Shown one piece after another: positions 11,668 to 23,757 of a DNA stretch of 64,000 nt. Where the stretch lies: NCBI RefSeq assembly GCF_024868665.1, contig NC_079904.1, positions 17,436,653 to 17,500,652 on the forward strand, read 5' to 3'. The number at the start of each line of letters is the position of its first letter. Within the stretch, counting starts at the first letter, position 1. This DNA comes from Triplophysa rosa (Eukaryota > Chordata > Actinopteri > Cypriniformes > Nemacheilidae). Under the pieces are notes generated by a model. That model did not search any database. It worked only from the letters and a program-made list of their open reading frames with translations, and was not told the DNA's origin. A program made the translations under genes and the position numbers.

Positions 11668-12028
11668 TTAACTCTTTCCCCATCAGCATATTTAGTAGAA
11701 AAGTTACCAGTCAGCGCCATCATTTTTTATTTTCAGAAACTTTGATGGCCTTCGGAATATTTTTTTCTATGACTACAAATAAATGAACATTACAACATAT
11801 CAAATTATAGAACAGAGACTCAATCTTTATTTGTTTGTTTTTATCACCTCTCGAGTGTGGGTTTTAAACAAAAAGCTGAGCTGGATTCAGAATAATCTGT
11901 AGATGCTGTACTCTTTCAGAAGAGTTATAACAGTGCCACCTCTTGTAAAACATGGATTGCCATCAATGGTAGGGAAGTGTTGTCTCGTAAATAACAAAAA
12001 AATATTCTAAGGGCAGGGAAAGAGTTAA
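11668..12028. mobile_element. TTAA-bounded MITE
   Basis: It starts TTAACTCTTTCCCC and ends GGGAAAGAGTTAA, giving inverted ends and TTAA at both borders. TTAA targets are typical of piggyBac-type elements, but no transposase is present and the superfamily is uncertain. Confidence 0.65.
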
Positions 12029-12078
12029 ATATTTAAGCATTGCTCATTGAAGCAGGCAAGCCTTATCTAAGGACCAGA

Positions 12079-12210
12079 ACATAACAAAGACTTAGTGATG
12101 TCCACCAAGCAACCACCTATAGCAACCACCCAGAACACTCTAGCAAACATAATGCAATGTGCTAAAAACACACTAAACATCTTAGCGACCACTCTGCAAT
12201 GCCTAGAAAT
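12079..12210. repeat. Degenerate AGCAACCACC-type dispersed repeat
   Basis: Repeated blocks of the type agcaaccaccCAGAACACTCTAGCAA resemble a common fish dispersed repeat. It abuts the duplicated flank at 12211. Confidence 0.5.
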
Positions 12211-13340
12211 CCACCCAACATAACATCATTGTGGCACCACAAGAAATCTTCAGTCACATTTAACCTGACTGATCTGTTGCAACATAGTTTTCAAAATGTA
12301 AAAACGTCAGTTGCATCTGCTTGTCGACATTTAGACATATCAAACCGAATCTGTCTTGCTGTGCATGAATCTTGCTGTGCTCCATACTGTCTCACTCTGT
12401 TCTAAAATACAGCGGAAAGTCTGCAGCCCCTGTGAAGCTTACTGTCACCACAGTCGACTGTGCCTCTCTCTCTCTCTCTCCTTCTATCTCTTGCACACAC
12501 AAAACACAGGCTACTATAATAGGGGCCTTTGTCAAACAAGTCAAATCCTGAATCCTTTCGCAAGAGACATGTCATGAACTGAGACTTCTGGTGGTGAGGC
12601 TGAGGAGATACTTTCTGTGTTTTTATTTCCCATGTACCGTGGCTGCCTTTCTCTATGTGTCGTGCCCTGTCCCTGAGAGCGGGAATAATGAGTGTCATTA
12701 CAAAGAGCAGACAGGCAAGATGTCCACGAGGATTTTACCAACCAGCCTGCGCTCAATTATTCAACCCTGCTCTACAGAGGGAAGCAGGGGAACAATGTGC
12801 TACTTACACCACATCTAAGTAGGCCAAAGAGACAACGGGAAAGTACAACAGCTCGTGCATGGAAAAAACGAAACAGTTCTGACAGAATAATGGCTAATGT
12901 GGGAAACTTCTCTCCTGTAGTTCTTATGCCATTGTGGGCTGGAAGAACATCACTGGACAACACGTTTCTTTTAGTACACATACTGTTTCAGATTGTGATA
13001 TCCTACTAGCTAGACCAGTGGTTTTCAAACAGTGCTGAATGCGGTGCAGCTGTGGAAATTCAGACTATTCAGACCAAACATTTGCGTTCTTTTTCAGTAA
13101 ATACAATCTTGCATTTATTATCTTTTTCTTAAATTTGTATTCTTTCTTTTGCATTTTTGTCTACTTGGATTTGTCCACTTGGACTAGTCTAGCCACCTTT
13201 CGAAATTGTATTCAAGTTGTTATATTATTTTTCCATGTTTTCCTCATGTTTTATTTAGAATGTCAGATTGCAGTTTTTATATGTTTCAAACATCAAAATC
13301 GATAGCCTATATCAGCGGTGCAGAAAGGAAATAATGATAT
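12211..13340. repeat. Flank segment F, first copy of a 1.13-kb direct duplication
   Basis: Nearly identical to 17577-18708, at a constant offset of 5368 bp over most of its length. It ends with gatat (13336-13340), the target duplication of the LTR element. A CAGTGGTTTTCAAAC motif at 13016 suggests an old hAT end inside it. No exon recognised. Confidence 0.85.
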
Positions 13341-13812
13341 TGTAACGGTTTCAGCACCACCGGCCACGCCCCCCATGTCGTCACCGCCAGCTCGCTTCAC
13401 CCGTTCCCTCTCCCCGGAGTTTTGAACTCAATTTCCCAGCATGAACCACACATCCACCATTTTTGATTAGTCCACACCTGCATCACATCATCAGGACTCT
13501 ATTTAAGTTTGCACCTTTTTCTTCTTCACTGTTCAGTCTTGTTGTCTTCAAAGCAATTCTCAACCCCGATAAGTATTTTCCTGTTTTTGAATACTTACCT
13601 GTTTTTGGAGATTTACCTGTTTTTTGAATACTTACCTGTTTTTGCATTCTTACCTGTTTTTGGATACTTACCTGTTTTTGGATACTTACCTGTTTTTGGA
13701 TACTTGCCTGTTTTTGGATACTTGCCTGTTTTTGGATATACCTGTTTTTGAAATAAACTCCTTTTCCTTATCTACCTCAGTGGTGTGCTCTCCGTCTACC
13801 AGAACCCTGACA
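13341..13812 (+). repeat. 5' LTR of the Sushi-like element
   Basis: TGTAACGG...CCCTGACA, 472 bp. A TATA-like TATTTAAG is at 13500-13507 and an AATAAA at about 13753. Between them is an array of about ten 18-bp units. Confidence 0.85.
13580..13755. repeat. 18-bp minisatellite inside the LTR
   Basis: Tandem units of the form CCTGTTTTTGGATACTTA, about ten here and about eight in the other LTR (18948-19085). Confidence 0.9.
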
Positions 13813-13816
13813 GTAA

Positions 13817-13823
13817 ACTGAAC
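13817..13823 (+). promoter_or_regulatory. Candidate self-priming primer-binding site
   Basis: ACTGAAC, five bases after the LTR, is complementary to GTTCAGT at 13531-13537, about 30 bp below the TATA-like box, where transcription should start. Tf1/sushi elements are known to prime from their own RNA 5' end. Confidence 0.5.
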
Positions 13824-13833
13824 CTAAAACACC

Positions 13834-16800
13834 ATGACCACACCACAGACTTCTCCCGGTCCTTCACCTCCAGCTCCCTCTGATCCCCTCTCTGAACTGG
13901 TCACCGTACTCCGGAACCAACCCACACCTGCACTCTTTCTGTCTAACCCACCATCGGCGTCTAGTCCCATGGCCCTACCCAACCGATATACTGGCTCCGT
14001 GGAGGAGTGTAGCGGGTTCTGTCTCCAATGTGAGCTCTACATACAGTTGCACCCCGGTCAATTCTCCACGGACAAATCCAAAGTAGCCTTCATCATCTCT
14101 CTCCTGAGCGGTAAGGCCCTGAACTGGGCATACGGGATTTGGCAGGCCGGAGGACCACTTACCACTAATTTGAAGTCTTTTCTTGAGCACTTTAAAGGGG
14201 TCTTTGGCCAAGCAGTGGATACTCTTTCAGTGCACGATCTACTGCTGAGGCTTCGACAAGGACGCCATTCAGTGGCGGATTATGCCCTCCAGTTCCGCAC
14301 CCTTGCGGCGACCAGTGGATGGAATGAGCCGGCGCTTGTCTCGGTCTACCGCCAAGGGCTACAGAACTCGATCCGATTACACATGGCCATCTACGATGAC
14401 TCGGTCGGTCTGGAGGCTCTCATACAACGATCCATTAGTATCGCCCAACGTCTGTCAGCCTGTTCGCCATCATCACCCGGTACATTTCCTCCACGGGTTA
14501 CGACCTCTGCTTCTCGGACTTCTTCAGACCCAGAACCCATGGATGTGGATCGTTTTCGACTATGTCCTGAGGAACGTACACGGAGGCGGAACCTTAACCT
14601 TTGTCTGTACTGTGAAGGGTCAGGTCATCGCCTAGCCGTCTGCCCCGTCCGTCCGGCTCGACCAGCGGTGAGTTCTATCCATACACCGGCCTCCTTACCT
14701 CACCTAGCTCTTACCCAAGTGGTCATTATTGCACCTAACTTCTCTGTTCCAGTCCACGCCCTGATTGACTCTGGAGCCGCCGGGAACTTCATTTCTCTGA
14801 ATCTTCTTAATCAGTTGGGCTTCCGGCGCCTAAGGAACGAGAGAACCATGTTTGTGCAAGACATCCTAGGAAAACCGCTGGGCCGAGGTCGGATCACACA
14901 CCATTCCCCACCCATCACCCTTCACATCTCTCCCAGGCAAACGGAGAAGATCTCCTTCTGGGTACTGGAGGGGTCCACCTCCGATATCGTTCTGGGACGA
15001 CCCTGGCTGATGGAACGTCAACCTATCGTGGACTGGCGCACTGACATCATATCCGGATGAGCGGGTCGCACCGCCAACACCAGGGTCCCGATCAAGGAGG
15101 AACCTCTCCTAAAACCGGTACTACCCATACTAGCCACTACCGTCAAGAGTCCTGAGGTCCTCAACTCCGGGGAGGTTCCCGTAGATTATCGGTCGTTCCA
15201 AGACGTCTTCTCCAAGCTGAGGGCTACGGAGCTGCCTCCTCACCGGCCATGGGACTGCGCCATTGAGCTGCTGCCTGGGGCCACAATGCCCAACGGAAAG
15301 ATCTATTCTTTGTCCATCCCGGAGCAGAAGGCCATGGAGGAGTATATCGAGGAGGCATTACGACAAGGTTTCATCCGACCGTCTGTCTCCCCTGCCGCGT
15401 CAAGCTTCTTCTTCGTAGGGAAAAAGGATGGAGGTCTTCGTCCCTGCATAGACTATCGAGTTCTCAATCATCATACCAAGCGCTTCGCCTATCCTCTTCC
15501 CCTGATACCTGCCGCCCTGGAACAGTTACGCCATGCCACATTGTTCACCAAGCTGGATCTAAGAAGCGCCTACAACCTGATTCGGATTCGCCCAGGTGAC
15601 GAATGGAAGACGGCCTTTGTGACTCCCACCGGTCATTACGAATATAAGGTCATGCCCTTCGGCCTGGTGAACGCCCCAGCAGTGTTCCAGAGCTTCATGA
15701 ATGAGATCTTCCGGGACCTGCTGGGGAAATTCGTTATAATTTACCTCGACGATATTCTTATTTACTCCCGCTCTAGACCCGCTCACGTTACCCATGTCTC
15801 CATCGTCCTCCAACGCCTACGCCAACATAAACTATACCTGAAACTCGAGAAATGCCAGTTCCACCAATCCACCATACAATTTCTGGGTTATATCATCTCT
15901 TTCAACCAAGTTACCATGGATCAGGGGAAGGTAGAGGCGGTCCAGAACTGGTCACAACCCCATACGGTGAGGGAGTTGCAGCAGTTTTTAGGATTTGCTA
16001 ATTTCTACCGGCGCTTCATCGCTGGATTCAGCTCTATTGCAGCTCCCCTCACCGCCATGGCTGGAAAAGGCTCGAGATCCCTATCCTGGAATCCCGAAGC
16101 TCTCAAAGTTTTAGACCAGATGAAGCAAGCCTTCTGTACTGCTCCTACCCTACTTCTACCCGACCCAGACCTGCCTTTTCTCGTGGAAGTGGATGCCTCT
16201 TCGACCGGGGTAGGAGCGGTGCTCTCTCAACGGCAGGGGAAGCCTCCTAGACTCCATCCATGTGCCTACTTCTCACGCAAGCTATCCCCGGCGGAGTTAA
16301 ACTAAGACATCGGGAATAAAGAGCTCCTAGCCATCAAACTGGCTCTGGAAGAATGGCGACACTGGCTGGAGGGCGCGAACTATCCCATCACCGTGATCAC
16401 CGAACACCGTAACCTGGAGTACCTCAAAGAGGCCCGGAGGCTGAATTCTCGTCAGGCCCATTGGGCACTCTTCTTCTCATGGTTCGACTTCAAAGTGACT
16501 TACCAACCTGGATCGCAAAATGGCAAAGCTGATGCTCTCTCCAGACAACACTACGTCACCCCAGATTTAACCGAACCTGAACCAGTGCTTCCTCCAGCCC
16601 TGTTCGTCTGCCCCATCCAGTGGGCCCTCGACCGGGACATCGCTGAACTCCAACACCCTACTCTGCCGGGAGGTCCCGAGGGTAGGATCTTTGTGCCATC
16701 CGAGCTCCGCACTACCCTCGTGGACTCTGCTCATTCTGTTCCGGGATCAGGACACCCAGGCAGACAGCGCACCCTCTCGCTCATCTCCGCCCGATACTGG

Positions 16801-16947
16801 TGGCCTGGGATGACTCAGGACATCGCCCGATTCGTCAAAGGATGCTCAGTCTGTGCCATCGCAAAGACACCACGTCGCCTGCCGGAGGGAAAACTACTCC
16901 CATTGCCCATACCCCAACGACCGTGGTCTCACCTCGCAGTGGACTTT
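13834..16947 (+). pseudogene. Sushi-like gag-pol polyprotein, truncated, two in-frame stops
   Basis: One reading frame runs from ATG 13834 through gag, protease, RT, RNase H and the integrase zinc domain. Gag has a CX2CX4HX4C zinc knuckle at residues 257-270. The protease active site is IDSG at residues 311-314. The RT has YLDD at 15742-15753, with [13 protein letters not shown] and LDLRSAYN before it. RNase H starts near 16190 ([13 protein letters not shown]) and ends near DALSRQ. The HHCC integrase domain is at about 16732-16857. TGA at 15058 and TAA at 16303 interrupt the frame. The catalytic DDE core of integrase is missing: the sequence jumps just after LAVDF into a second gag leader. 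Confidence 0.88.
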
Positions 16948-16948
16948 A

Positions 16949-17575
16949 GACTGAACCAAACACCATGACCACACCACAGACTTCTCCCGGTCCTTCACCT
17001 CCAGCTCCCTCTGATCCCCTCTCTGAACTGGTCACCCTACTCCGGAACCAACCCGCACCTGCACTCCTTCCGTCTAACCCACCATCGGCGTCTAGTCCCA
17101 TGGCCCTACCCAACCGATATACTGGCTCCGTGGAGGAGTGTAGCGGGTTCTGTCTCCAATGTGAGCTCTACATACAGTTGCACCCCGGTCAATTCTCCAC
17201 GGACAAATCCAAGGTAGCCTTCATCATCTCCCTCCTGAGCGGTAAGGCCCTGAACTGGGCATACGGGATTTGGCAGGCCGGAGGACCACTTACCACTAAT
17301 CTGAAGTCTTTTCTTGAGCACTTTAAAGGGGTCTTTGGCCAAGCAATGGATTACCTTTCGGTGCACGATCTACTGCTGAGGCTTCGACAAGGACGCCTTT
17401 CAGTGGCGGATTATGCCCTCCAGTTCCGCACCCTTGCGGCGACCAGTGGATGGAATGAGCCGGCGCTTGTCTCGGTCTACCGCCAAGGGCTACAGAACTC
17501 GATCCGATTACACATGGCCATCTACGATGACTCGGTCGGTCTGGAGGCTCTCATACAACGATCCATTAGTATCGC
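16949..17575 (+). pseudogene. Second, partial gag copy of the Sushi-like element
   Basis: It starts in the leader ACTGAACC and has its ATG at 16965. It repeats the first about 203 codons of gag, then breaks off at AGTATCGCC and continues directly into flank F. It differs from the upstream gag at roughly 2% of positions, more than the two F copies differ from each other, so it may derive from another copy of the family. The open frame continues some 65 codons into F by chance. Confidence 0.8.
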
Positions 17576-17576
17576 C

Positions 17577-18708
17577 CCACCCACCATAACATCATTGTGG
17601 CACCACAAGAAATCTTCAGTCACATTTAACCTGACTGATCTGTTGCTACATAGTTTTCAAAATGTAAAAACGTCAGTTGCATCTGCTTGTCGACATTTAG
17701 ACATATCAAACCGAATCTGTCTTGCTGTGCATGAATCTTGCTGTGCTCCATACTGTCTCACTCTGTTCTAAAATACAGCGGAAAGTCTGCAGCCCCTGTG
17801 AAGCTTACTGTCACCACAGTCGACTGTGCCTCTCTCTCTCTCTCTCTCCTTCTATCTCTTGCACACACAAAACACAGGCTACTATAATAGGGGCCTTTGT
17901 CAAACAAGTCAAATCCTGAATCCTTTCGCAAGAGACATGTCATGAACTGAGACTTCTGGTGGTGAGGCTGAGGAGATACTTTCTGTGTTTTTATTTCCCA
18001 TGTACCGTGGCTGCCTTTCTCTATGTGTCGTGCCCTGTCCCTGAGAGCGGGAATAATGAGTGTCATTACAAAGAGCAGACAGGCAAGATGTCCACGAGGA
18101 TTTTACCAACCAGCCTGCGCTCAATTATTCAACCCTGCTCTACAGAGGGAAGCAGGGGAACAATGTGCTACTTACACCACATCTAAGTAGGCCAAAGAGA
18201 CAACGGGAAAGTACAACAGCTCGTGCATGGAAAAAACGAAACAGTTCTGACAGAATAATGGCTAATGTGGGAAACTTCTCTCCTGTAGTTCTTATGCCAT
18301 TGTGGGCTGGAAGAACATCACTGGACAACACGTTTCTTTTAGTACACATACTGTTTCAGATTGTGATATCCTACTAGCTAGACCAGTGGTTTTCAAACAG
18401 TGCTGAATGCGGTGCAGCTGTGGAAATTCAGACTATTCAGACCAAACATTTGCGTTCTTTTTCAGTAAATACAATCTTGCATTTATTATCTTTTTCTTAA
18501 ATTTGTATTCTTTCTTTTGCATTTTTGTCTACTTGGATTTGTCCACTTGGACTAGTCTAGCCACCTTTCGAAATTGTATTCAAGTTGTTATATTATTTTT
18601 CCATGTTTTCCTCATGTTTTATTTAGAATGTCAGATTGCAGTTTTTATATGTTTCAAACATCAAAATCGATAGCCTATATCAGCGGTGCAGAAAGGAAAT
18701 AATGATAT
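17577..18708. repeat. Flank segment F, second copy
   Basis: Direct duplicate of 12211-13340. It ends with its own gatat (18704-18708) next to the second LTR. Confidence 0.85.
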
Positions 18709-19142
18709 TGTAACGGTTTCAGCACCACCGGCCACGCCCCCCATGTCGTCACCGCCAGCTCGCTTCACCCGTTCCCTCTCCCCGGAGTTTTGAACTCAAT
18801 TTCCCAGCATGCACCACACATCCACCATTTTTGATTAGTCCACACCTGCATCACATCATCAGGACTCTATTTAAGTTTGCACCTTTTTCTTCTTCACTGT
18901 TCAGTCTTGTTGTCTTCAAAGCAATTCTCAACCCCGATAAGTATTTTCCTGTTTTTGAATACTTACCTGTTTTTGGAGATTTACCTGTTTTTTGAATACT
19001 TACCTGTTTTTGGATATTCCTGTTTTTGCATTCTTACCTGTTTTTGGATACTTGCCTGTTTTTGGATATACCTGTTTTTGAAATAAACTCCTTTTCCTTA
19101 TCTACCTCAGTGGTGTGCTCTCCGTCTACCAGAACCCTGACA
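18709..19142 (+). repeat. 3' LTR (or duplicated solo LTR) of the Sushi-like element
   Basis: 434 bp, same ends and signals as the first LTR but fewer minisatellite units. Flanked on both sides by gatat. Confidence 0.85.
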
Positions 19143-19147
19143 GATAT

Positions 19148-19634
19148 TCGTTTTGTAAGGTTTGACTTCCTAGAGCTTAACGAATGACTTGCTTTTGACT
19201 GAGATGTAAACCCTTATGTTGTTTATACCTTAAAATCATCATGACTAAAATTTGGGTGTTTGGACTCCATAATTAAAAATCTAAAAGAATTTATTCTAAG
19301 ATTTTAATTATCAGTTCAAAATTCAATGAGGAATGCTCATAATAAGCTCTTGCACCTGAATGTTTTGATTATTTATGCTTGTTATATAATAAGATTAAGA
19401 ACTGATTATATATAATAAGAACAAGAATAAGAACTGATACATAATTTAAATAGGTGTTTATAAAAGGTCATAGAGGTTTTACCTCCTTTTAACAATATTT
19501 GTTGTTTTACACATGTACCCTGCATGTTCAACACATCTTATTTCTTTCTACAATAATAAAGATATGTATTTCAAGTTCAATGCTTCAAAGTTGGTCATGA
19601 ATTCTACAAATACTTTGTGCTATATACAATATTA
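19148..19634. other. AT-rich non-coding DNA
   Basis: No gene or clear repeat. A short duplicated block (AAGAACTGATTATATATAAT-like) lies near 19385-19440. Confidence 0.5.
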
Positions 19635-20057
19635 TTAAAGGGATAGTTCACCCAAAAGTGAATATTTTGTCATGAATTACTCTAGTCTTACCCTCTAGTC
19701 TAGTTGTTCCATCCAAACCTGTATACATTTCTTTGTTCGGTTGAACACAAAGTAAAATATTTGGAAGAATGTTGGCAGCCTACAATTCTTGGGCATCATT
19801 GACTACCATAAGAAAAATTACAATGGTAGTCAAAGGTTCCCCAGAACTGTTTGCTTTCCGAAATGCCGCAAAATATCTTCTTTTGTGTTCAACAGAACAA
19901 AAAAAGAAAAACACAATTTTTTCCTGTCAATGGTGCCTCAGAACTGTTGGTTGCTAACATTCTTCCAAATATCTTTCTTAACTGAACAAAGACATTTAAA
20001 CAGGTTTGGAACAACTAGAGGGTAAGTAATTCATGTTTGGATGAACTGTCCTTTTAA
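19635..20057. mobile_element. Angel-like palindromic MITE, full length
   Basis: TTAAAGGGATAGTTCACCC at the left and its near complement at the right, with inner blocks TGTTCAACAGAAC and AGATATTTGGAAGAATG-like arms that fold back. The family name is tentative. Confidence 0.7.
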
Positions 20058-20970
20058 GTACATTAAATAAGCACAAAGTTACTTCAACTTAACAATTCAT
20101 GCTCAATCTACAATCTACACCAAGTTAAACAAACTTAATTTCATAGGAGACTCTGTTATTCAAGGGAACAAGTTTATTCAGTCAGCTAAGTACAGCTAAC
20201 TTGTTAGGGTTTGCAGTGCACCCCTGACAATAAAATGAGAACCAGATAATAAAGAGAACTTCCAGGCACTATTAAACAAACAGAAAGTTCCTAAATATTA
20301 CTAAACCTGCTCAAAAGACCAGACACAACAGGCTAAGTATACAGTGGACCAGCACGGTCATTCTCTTTTTATCAAAACCTGTCGTATCTGACTGACCAGC
20401 ATTGTCTTATTGGTCAAGCTGGTAGACCAAGAAGGTCTTAAGTTACTAGTTAAATAGATGGCTAGTTACTCAGTTTTCTGGAAGTTACCGGCAACATCCA
20501 ATTCCTATTCAAACCACAACACACGTGAGCAGCTAAGCTAGTCTTTACATTAATAATTAAACACAACCTTACACTACACTCCAACTGAAACCTGACAGAA
20601 TTCAATAGCAAACAGGCTGTACAACGATATGAGCACACTTCCATTGAGCTGTTGTCCTTTATCACGGCTGGTTTACAAAACGATGTCTATTCTTTGTATC
20701 CTGAGTGACAGATATTAAAAACTTTGGCTTCCCTGAAGTCCAGAATAGTAGTCCACATAAAATGAGAAACAGTAAACGAATATGCTTTATAGCAATTGTG
20801 AAATTAATGTTAAATTATTTATGGGCCCTGTGATGCATCTGTCTCATTCCGAATCACATTGCATGCCAATTCAATGAAGTTATGAAAACACGGCCATATG
20901 AAGCCACCTGTCAGAAGCGAATAAGGGTTGTTTACCGAACAGAGACAATTCAGTATGGAAATAGAGAGAT
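20058..20970. other. Non-coding, nothing recognised
   Basis: AT-rich. A minus-strand 67-codon frame (20462-20665) has no motif or splice context. Confidence 0.4.
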
Positions 20971-21103
20971 CCCTGTTGAAAAAAACAACATATGCTGGTT
21001 TGTTGCTGGTTTGTGTTTGTTTAAGCTGGTTATGTGCTGGTCCTTAGCAGGTTTAAGCTGGTCAAACCTAACCCAGCATATGCTGTTTTTTTTCCAACAG
21101 GGA
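20971..21103. mobile_element. Palindromic MITE, CCTGTTGAAAAAAACA family
   Basis: CCCTGTTGAAAAAAACAACA at the left pairs with the right end TGCTGTTTTTTTTCCAACAG. Inner CATATGCTGG / CCAGCATATG also pair. Confidence 0.8.
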
Positions 21104-22075
21104 TAGTCAGACAGAAGAGTTGTATGTATGTAGGGGCATCATGCACTTCGTTTTCATTTATTTTTTTATTTTGAGGGGGGAATCTGTGGTGATTGTGTCC
21201 CACTTGGTATCGTAATTGATATAACAAGACAGGGAATTGGAATTCTGACATAAAATTTGATTTTTGAATGTGGACCTTGCTTTAAAATCGACTTTTCTTA
21301 CAAAACTAAAAGAATACATTCCTCCACAGACTAAAAACTAATGTATGTGAAACAGAGAAAGCTAACACAAAATAGGAGCCATATCTCCAAGCCGAGATTA
21401 AATGGAGTTCTGTTGAAACTGCAGCACTGATTTATTAAGCCACTGTTATTAAAAGTTGAGGAGTCCCAGTAAGAACCTCACAATGAAGCTCAACATGACA
21501 AAGAATTGGACCTCAACCGCGCCGTGCTCATGGATTAACAGTGGGAGAGAAAGAGATAGAGTCTGAACAGAAAAAGAAAGCAGTGAAGATATGGAAGAAT
21601 AAATCCCAGAGCTGAAGCATCTAGGTTCTGTGAAGGCGTCAGATCAGTGCAGATGTGGAGTTTCACACTAATTCCTAATAGTGTGAGCAGCAGGCCACTG
21701 AAGCAGGGACAATCCTATGAGATAAATGCTGAATATAGCATATTCACTAAATCCTATTTGGGCTATACAAACCAGCAGCATTGTTGAAGTGCCGTGACAT
21801 CCGTTCTCCTAACTACTGTATCCCTCGATTCCCAACTTGGGAGTCATGGAGAATTATATGCAGTTGTAGATACGTTGAGAGAATTAGATGTGGTCTTATT
21901 ATAGAATAGAAAAAATATACACGCCTGGGTACAAAATTAACACTTGCAAAGCGTTGAATGCGAGTAAAATTGGTTTTGGAGTTGCTGCAACATAATGCAG
22001 GATTTCAATTGAATTGTAAAAATGTCTGACCCTCACTGATGTAAGAAACTGCCGTTCATCGTATCAAAGGCAAAT
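21104..22075. other. Non-coding, nothing recognised
   Basis: No ORF, splice-bounded exon or clear repeat found. Confidence 0.4.
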
Positions 22076-22490
22076 ACATGCGTCACGAACTGCACAAAGA
22101 CACACGGATTCAGATCCAAATGCAGTTTATTAGGGGGTAACGCAAAGAAAAAATCCAAACACAGGTGGTCAGTCCAAACACAAACAAACATATCCACAGG
22201 GCAAAGGCTAAGAGTAATCCAAAACACGACAAGGCAAGACAAAGCTAGAAATCCAGCCAGAGAATGCTTAGAATACAGTGTGACACAAAATAAGACTTAG
22301 CCATGAGTAACTGAGAAGACCAGGTTTAAATAGGCAGACAAAGAACAGTTAACATGTGAAAGTAATGATGGATAATGAGTCCGGGCAATGGTTTATGGGT
22401 AATGTAGTGTGATATGACAGTCCAAGTGATGAGGGGAGTGCCCTCTAGTGAATTTGAGAGGGCACTCCAGCTGGTGACTGTGACAACATG
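22076..22490 (-). mobile_element. Solo LTR, 405 bp, with 5-bp target duplication
   Basis: Bases 22081-22485 are flanked by acatg (22076-22080, 22486-22490). On the minus strand it begins TGTCACAG, has TATTTAAA near 22330 and AATAAA near 22130, and ends GTTCGTGACG. The final CA has become CG by one change. Orientation is minus. Confidence 0.65.
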
Positions 22491-22574
22491 TAGGCTATGT
22501 CATCAGAAAGCATAAAAGAAAGTACAATTTGTAGATCAAAATATTTAGAATAAAATCGTGTGTTTATGTAATAG

Positions 22575-22860
22575 GTATATTTGAAGAGTAACTCTGTTTT
22601 GTTTTGTTTTTCAAAAATCATGTTTTTTTATTGTGCATTCCAATTAATATCAATCAAACTGCAGTTGGTTTGTTTTGATTTAAGCCATAATAACTCAAAA
22701 AAATACAGCTAACTAACACAATAAAACACAATAAAAATATGATAACATAATAAAAAGCATGATTGTTTTCATGAATTTTAATTTCATTATGAGACAGTAT
22801 ATGGTTATATAGGTGACTCAATATCTGAATCACTTTTTTACATGTACATTTATTCATTTA
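22575..22860 (-). repeat. Decayed copy of a GAAGAGTTTGGTTCC-type MITE
   Basis: Its middle (AAACTGCAGTTGGTTTGTTT and neighbours) is the reverse complement of the better copy at 46104-46334. One end has decayed. Confidence 0.55.
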
Positions 22861-23147
22861 GCACAAACTTTTTATCTGTCTTTTATACAACAAGCGATTC
22901 ATTAATAATTCAGTCAAGAATCACAAGAAGTGCCAGTAATACAAAATTTACACGACATTGAGATATATGGTATAGGAGAATTTAACAATAGTCAGAAGGT
23001 TTTTTTATAATATAAATATAGATTATAACACAATTTCATGGCCAGTAAGACATATTTGAAGTGGATAACTTTCTCAGTTTATCTACCAATATAAGTTACT
23101 TTTGGGACCTGCATACACACATCAGAGGTTGAGAAAACATTGCACTG

Positions 23148-23366
23148 CACTCTAAAAAAATCCGTAAAAATAGGGCACAATATACTGTATTAATATGATG
23201 GAATTTTCCGTATTCATTTTTTACAGTTGTTTTACCTATATTTTACATTTTGCACTGCATTAAATTACATTTTAGCATTAACGGAAAAGTCCGTAAACTA
23301 AAGGGAAAATGTACTGGTAATTTTCTGCCAGTACTTTATCCGTTTTTTATGGGATTTTTTACAGTG
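23148..23366. mobile_element. Palindromic MITE, CACTGTAAAAAATCCG family
   Basis: Left ACTCTAAAAAAATCCGTAAA, right TTTTATGGGATTTTTTACAG. Arms are about 30 bp with further inner pairing. Confidence 0.65.
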
Positions 23367-23575
23367 TTGTTGTATACACTCACATGAGGAGTCAAAGATG
23401 GTGCCTGAAGAAACAAAAAGAGGCTCTTCTATCGCTCCCTCTCCATCTCAAATAATCACTCTACTCTTTATCATCACCTCTATTATTCACTCTATAATTC
23501 ACTTTTTCTTTCCATTTAAAACAAGATTGTTCTGCTGGGAAATCAGGTACCAGCTTACACAAAATAAATGTGCTA

Positions 23576-23757
23576 CAAAAGGTTCTTCACAGTTATGCCA
23601 TAGAAGAACCTTTTTGAGTCAAAAGTTCTTAAAAGAATGATTGCTTTGCTACCTTTTCATAGTCGTTAAAACAGAAAGGTTATTTGGATGTTAAAGGTTC
23701 TTTATGCAACCATACAGCCAAAATGGCTCTTTAGAGCAATCTTATGTCTAAGAGTGA
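23576..23757. repeat. MITE-like repeat with AAAGGTTCTT motifs
   Basis: AAAGGTTCTTCACAG near the left and AAAGGTTCTTTATGCAACC in the right half, with AGAAGAACCTTT in between. Resembles a common fish dispersed repeat. Confidence 0.5.

Larger units (their letters stand above)
13336..19147 (+). mobile_element. Rearranged Sushi-like Ty3/gypsy retrotransposon locus
   Basis: Order: gatat, LTR (13341-13812), gag-pol truncated in integrase (13834 to about 16947), second gag start (about 16949-17575), second copy of flank F (17577-18708, ending gatat), LTR (18709-19142), gatat (19143-19147). The single continuous gag-pol frame, one zinc knuckle and integrase type fit the Tf1/sushi group. Apart from tandem-repeat copy number the two LTRs look nearly identical, so the activity was recent. 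Two in-frame stops and the missing integrase core make it non-functional. Confidence 0.85.

Noticed and set aside
12211..13340. Segment F as internal sequence (3' UTR or env region) of the Sushi-like element
   Set aside because: The target duplication gatat lies between F and the LTR in both copies, so F is host flank.
13580..13755. Regularly spaced short repeats resembling a CRISPR array
   Set aside because: The 18-bp units are directly adjacent with no unique spacers, and they lie inside an LTR of a eukaryotic element.
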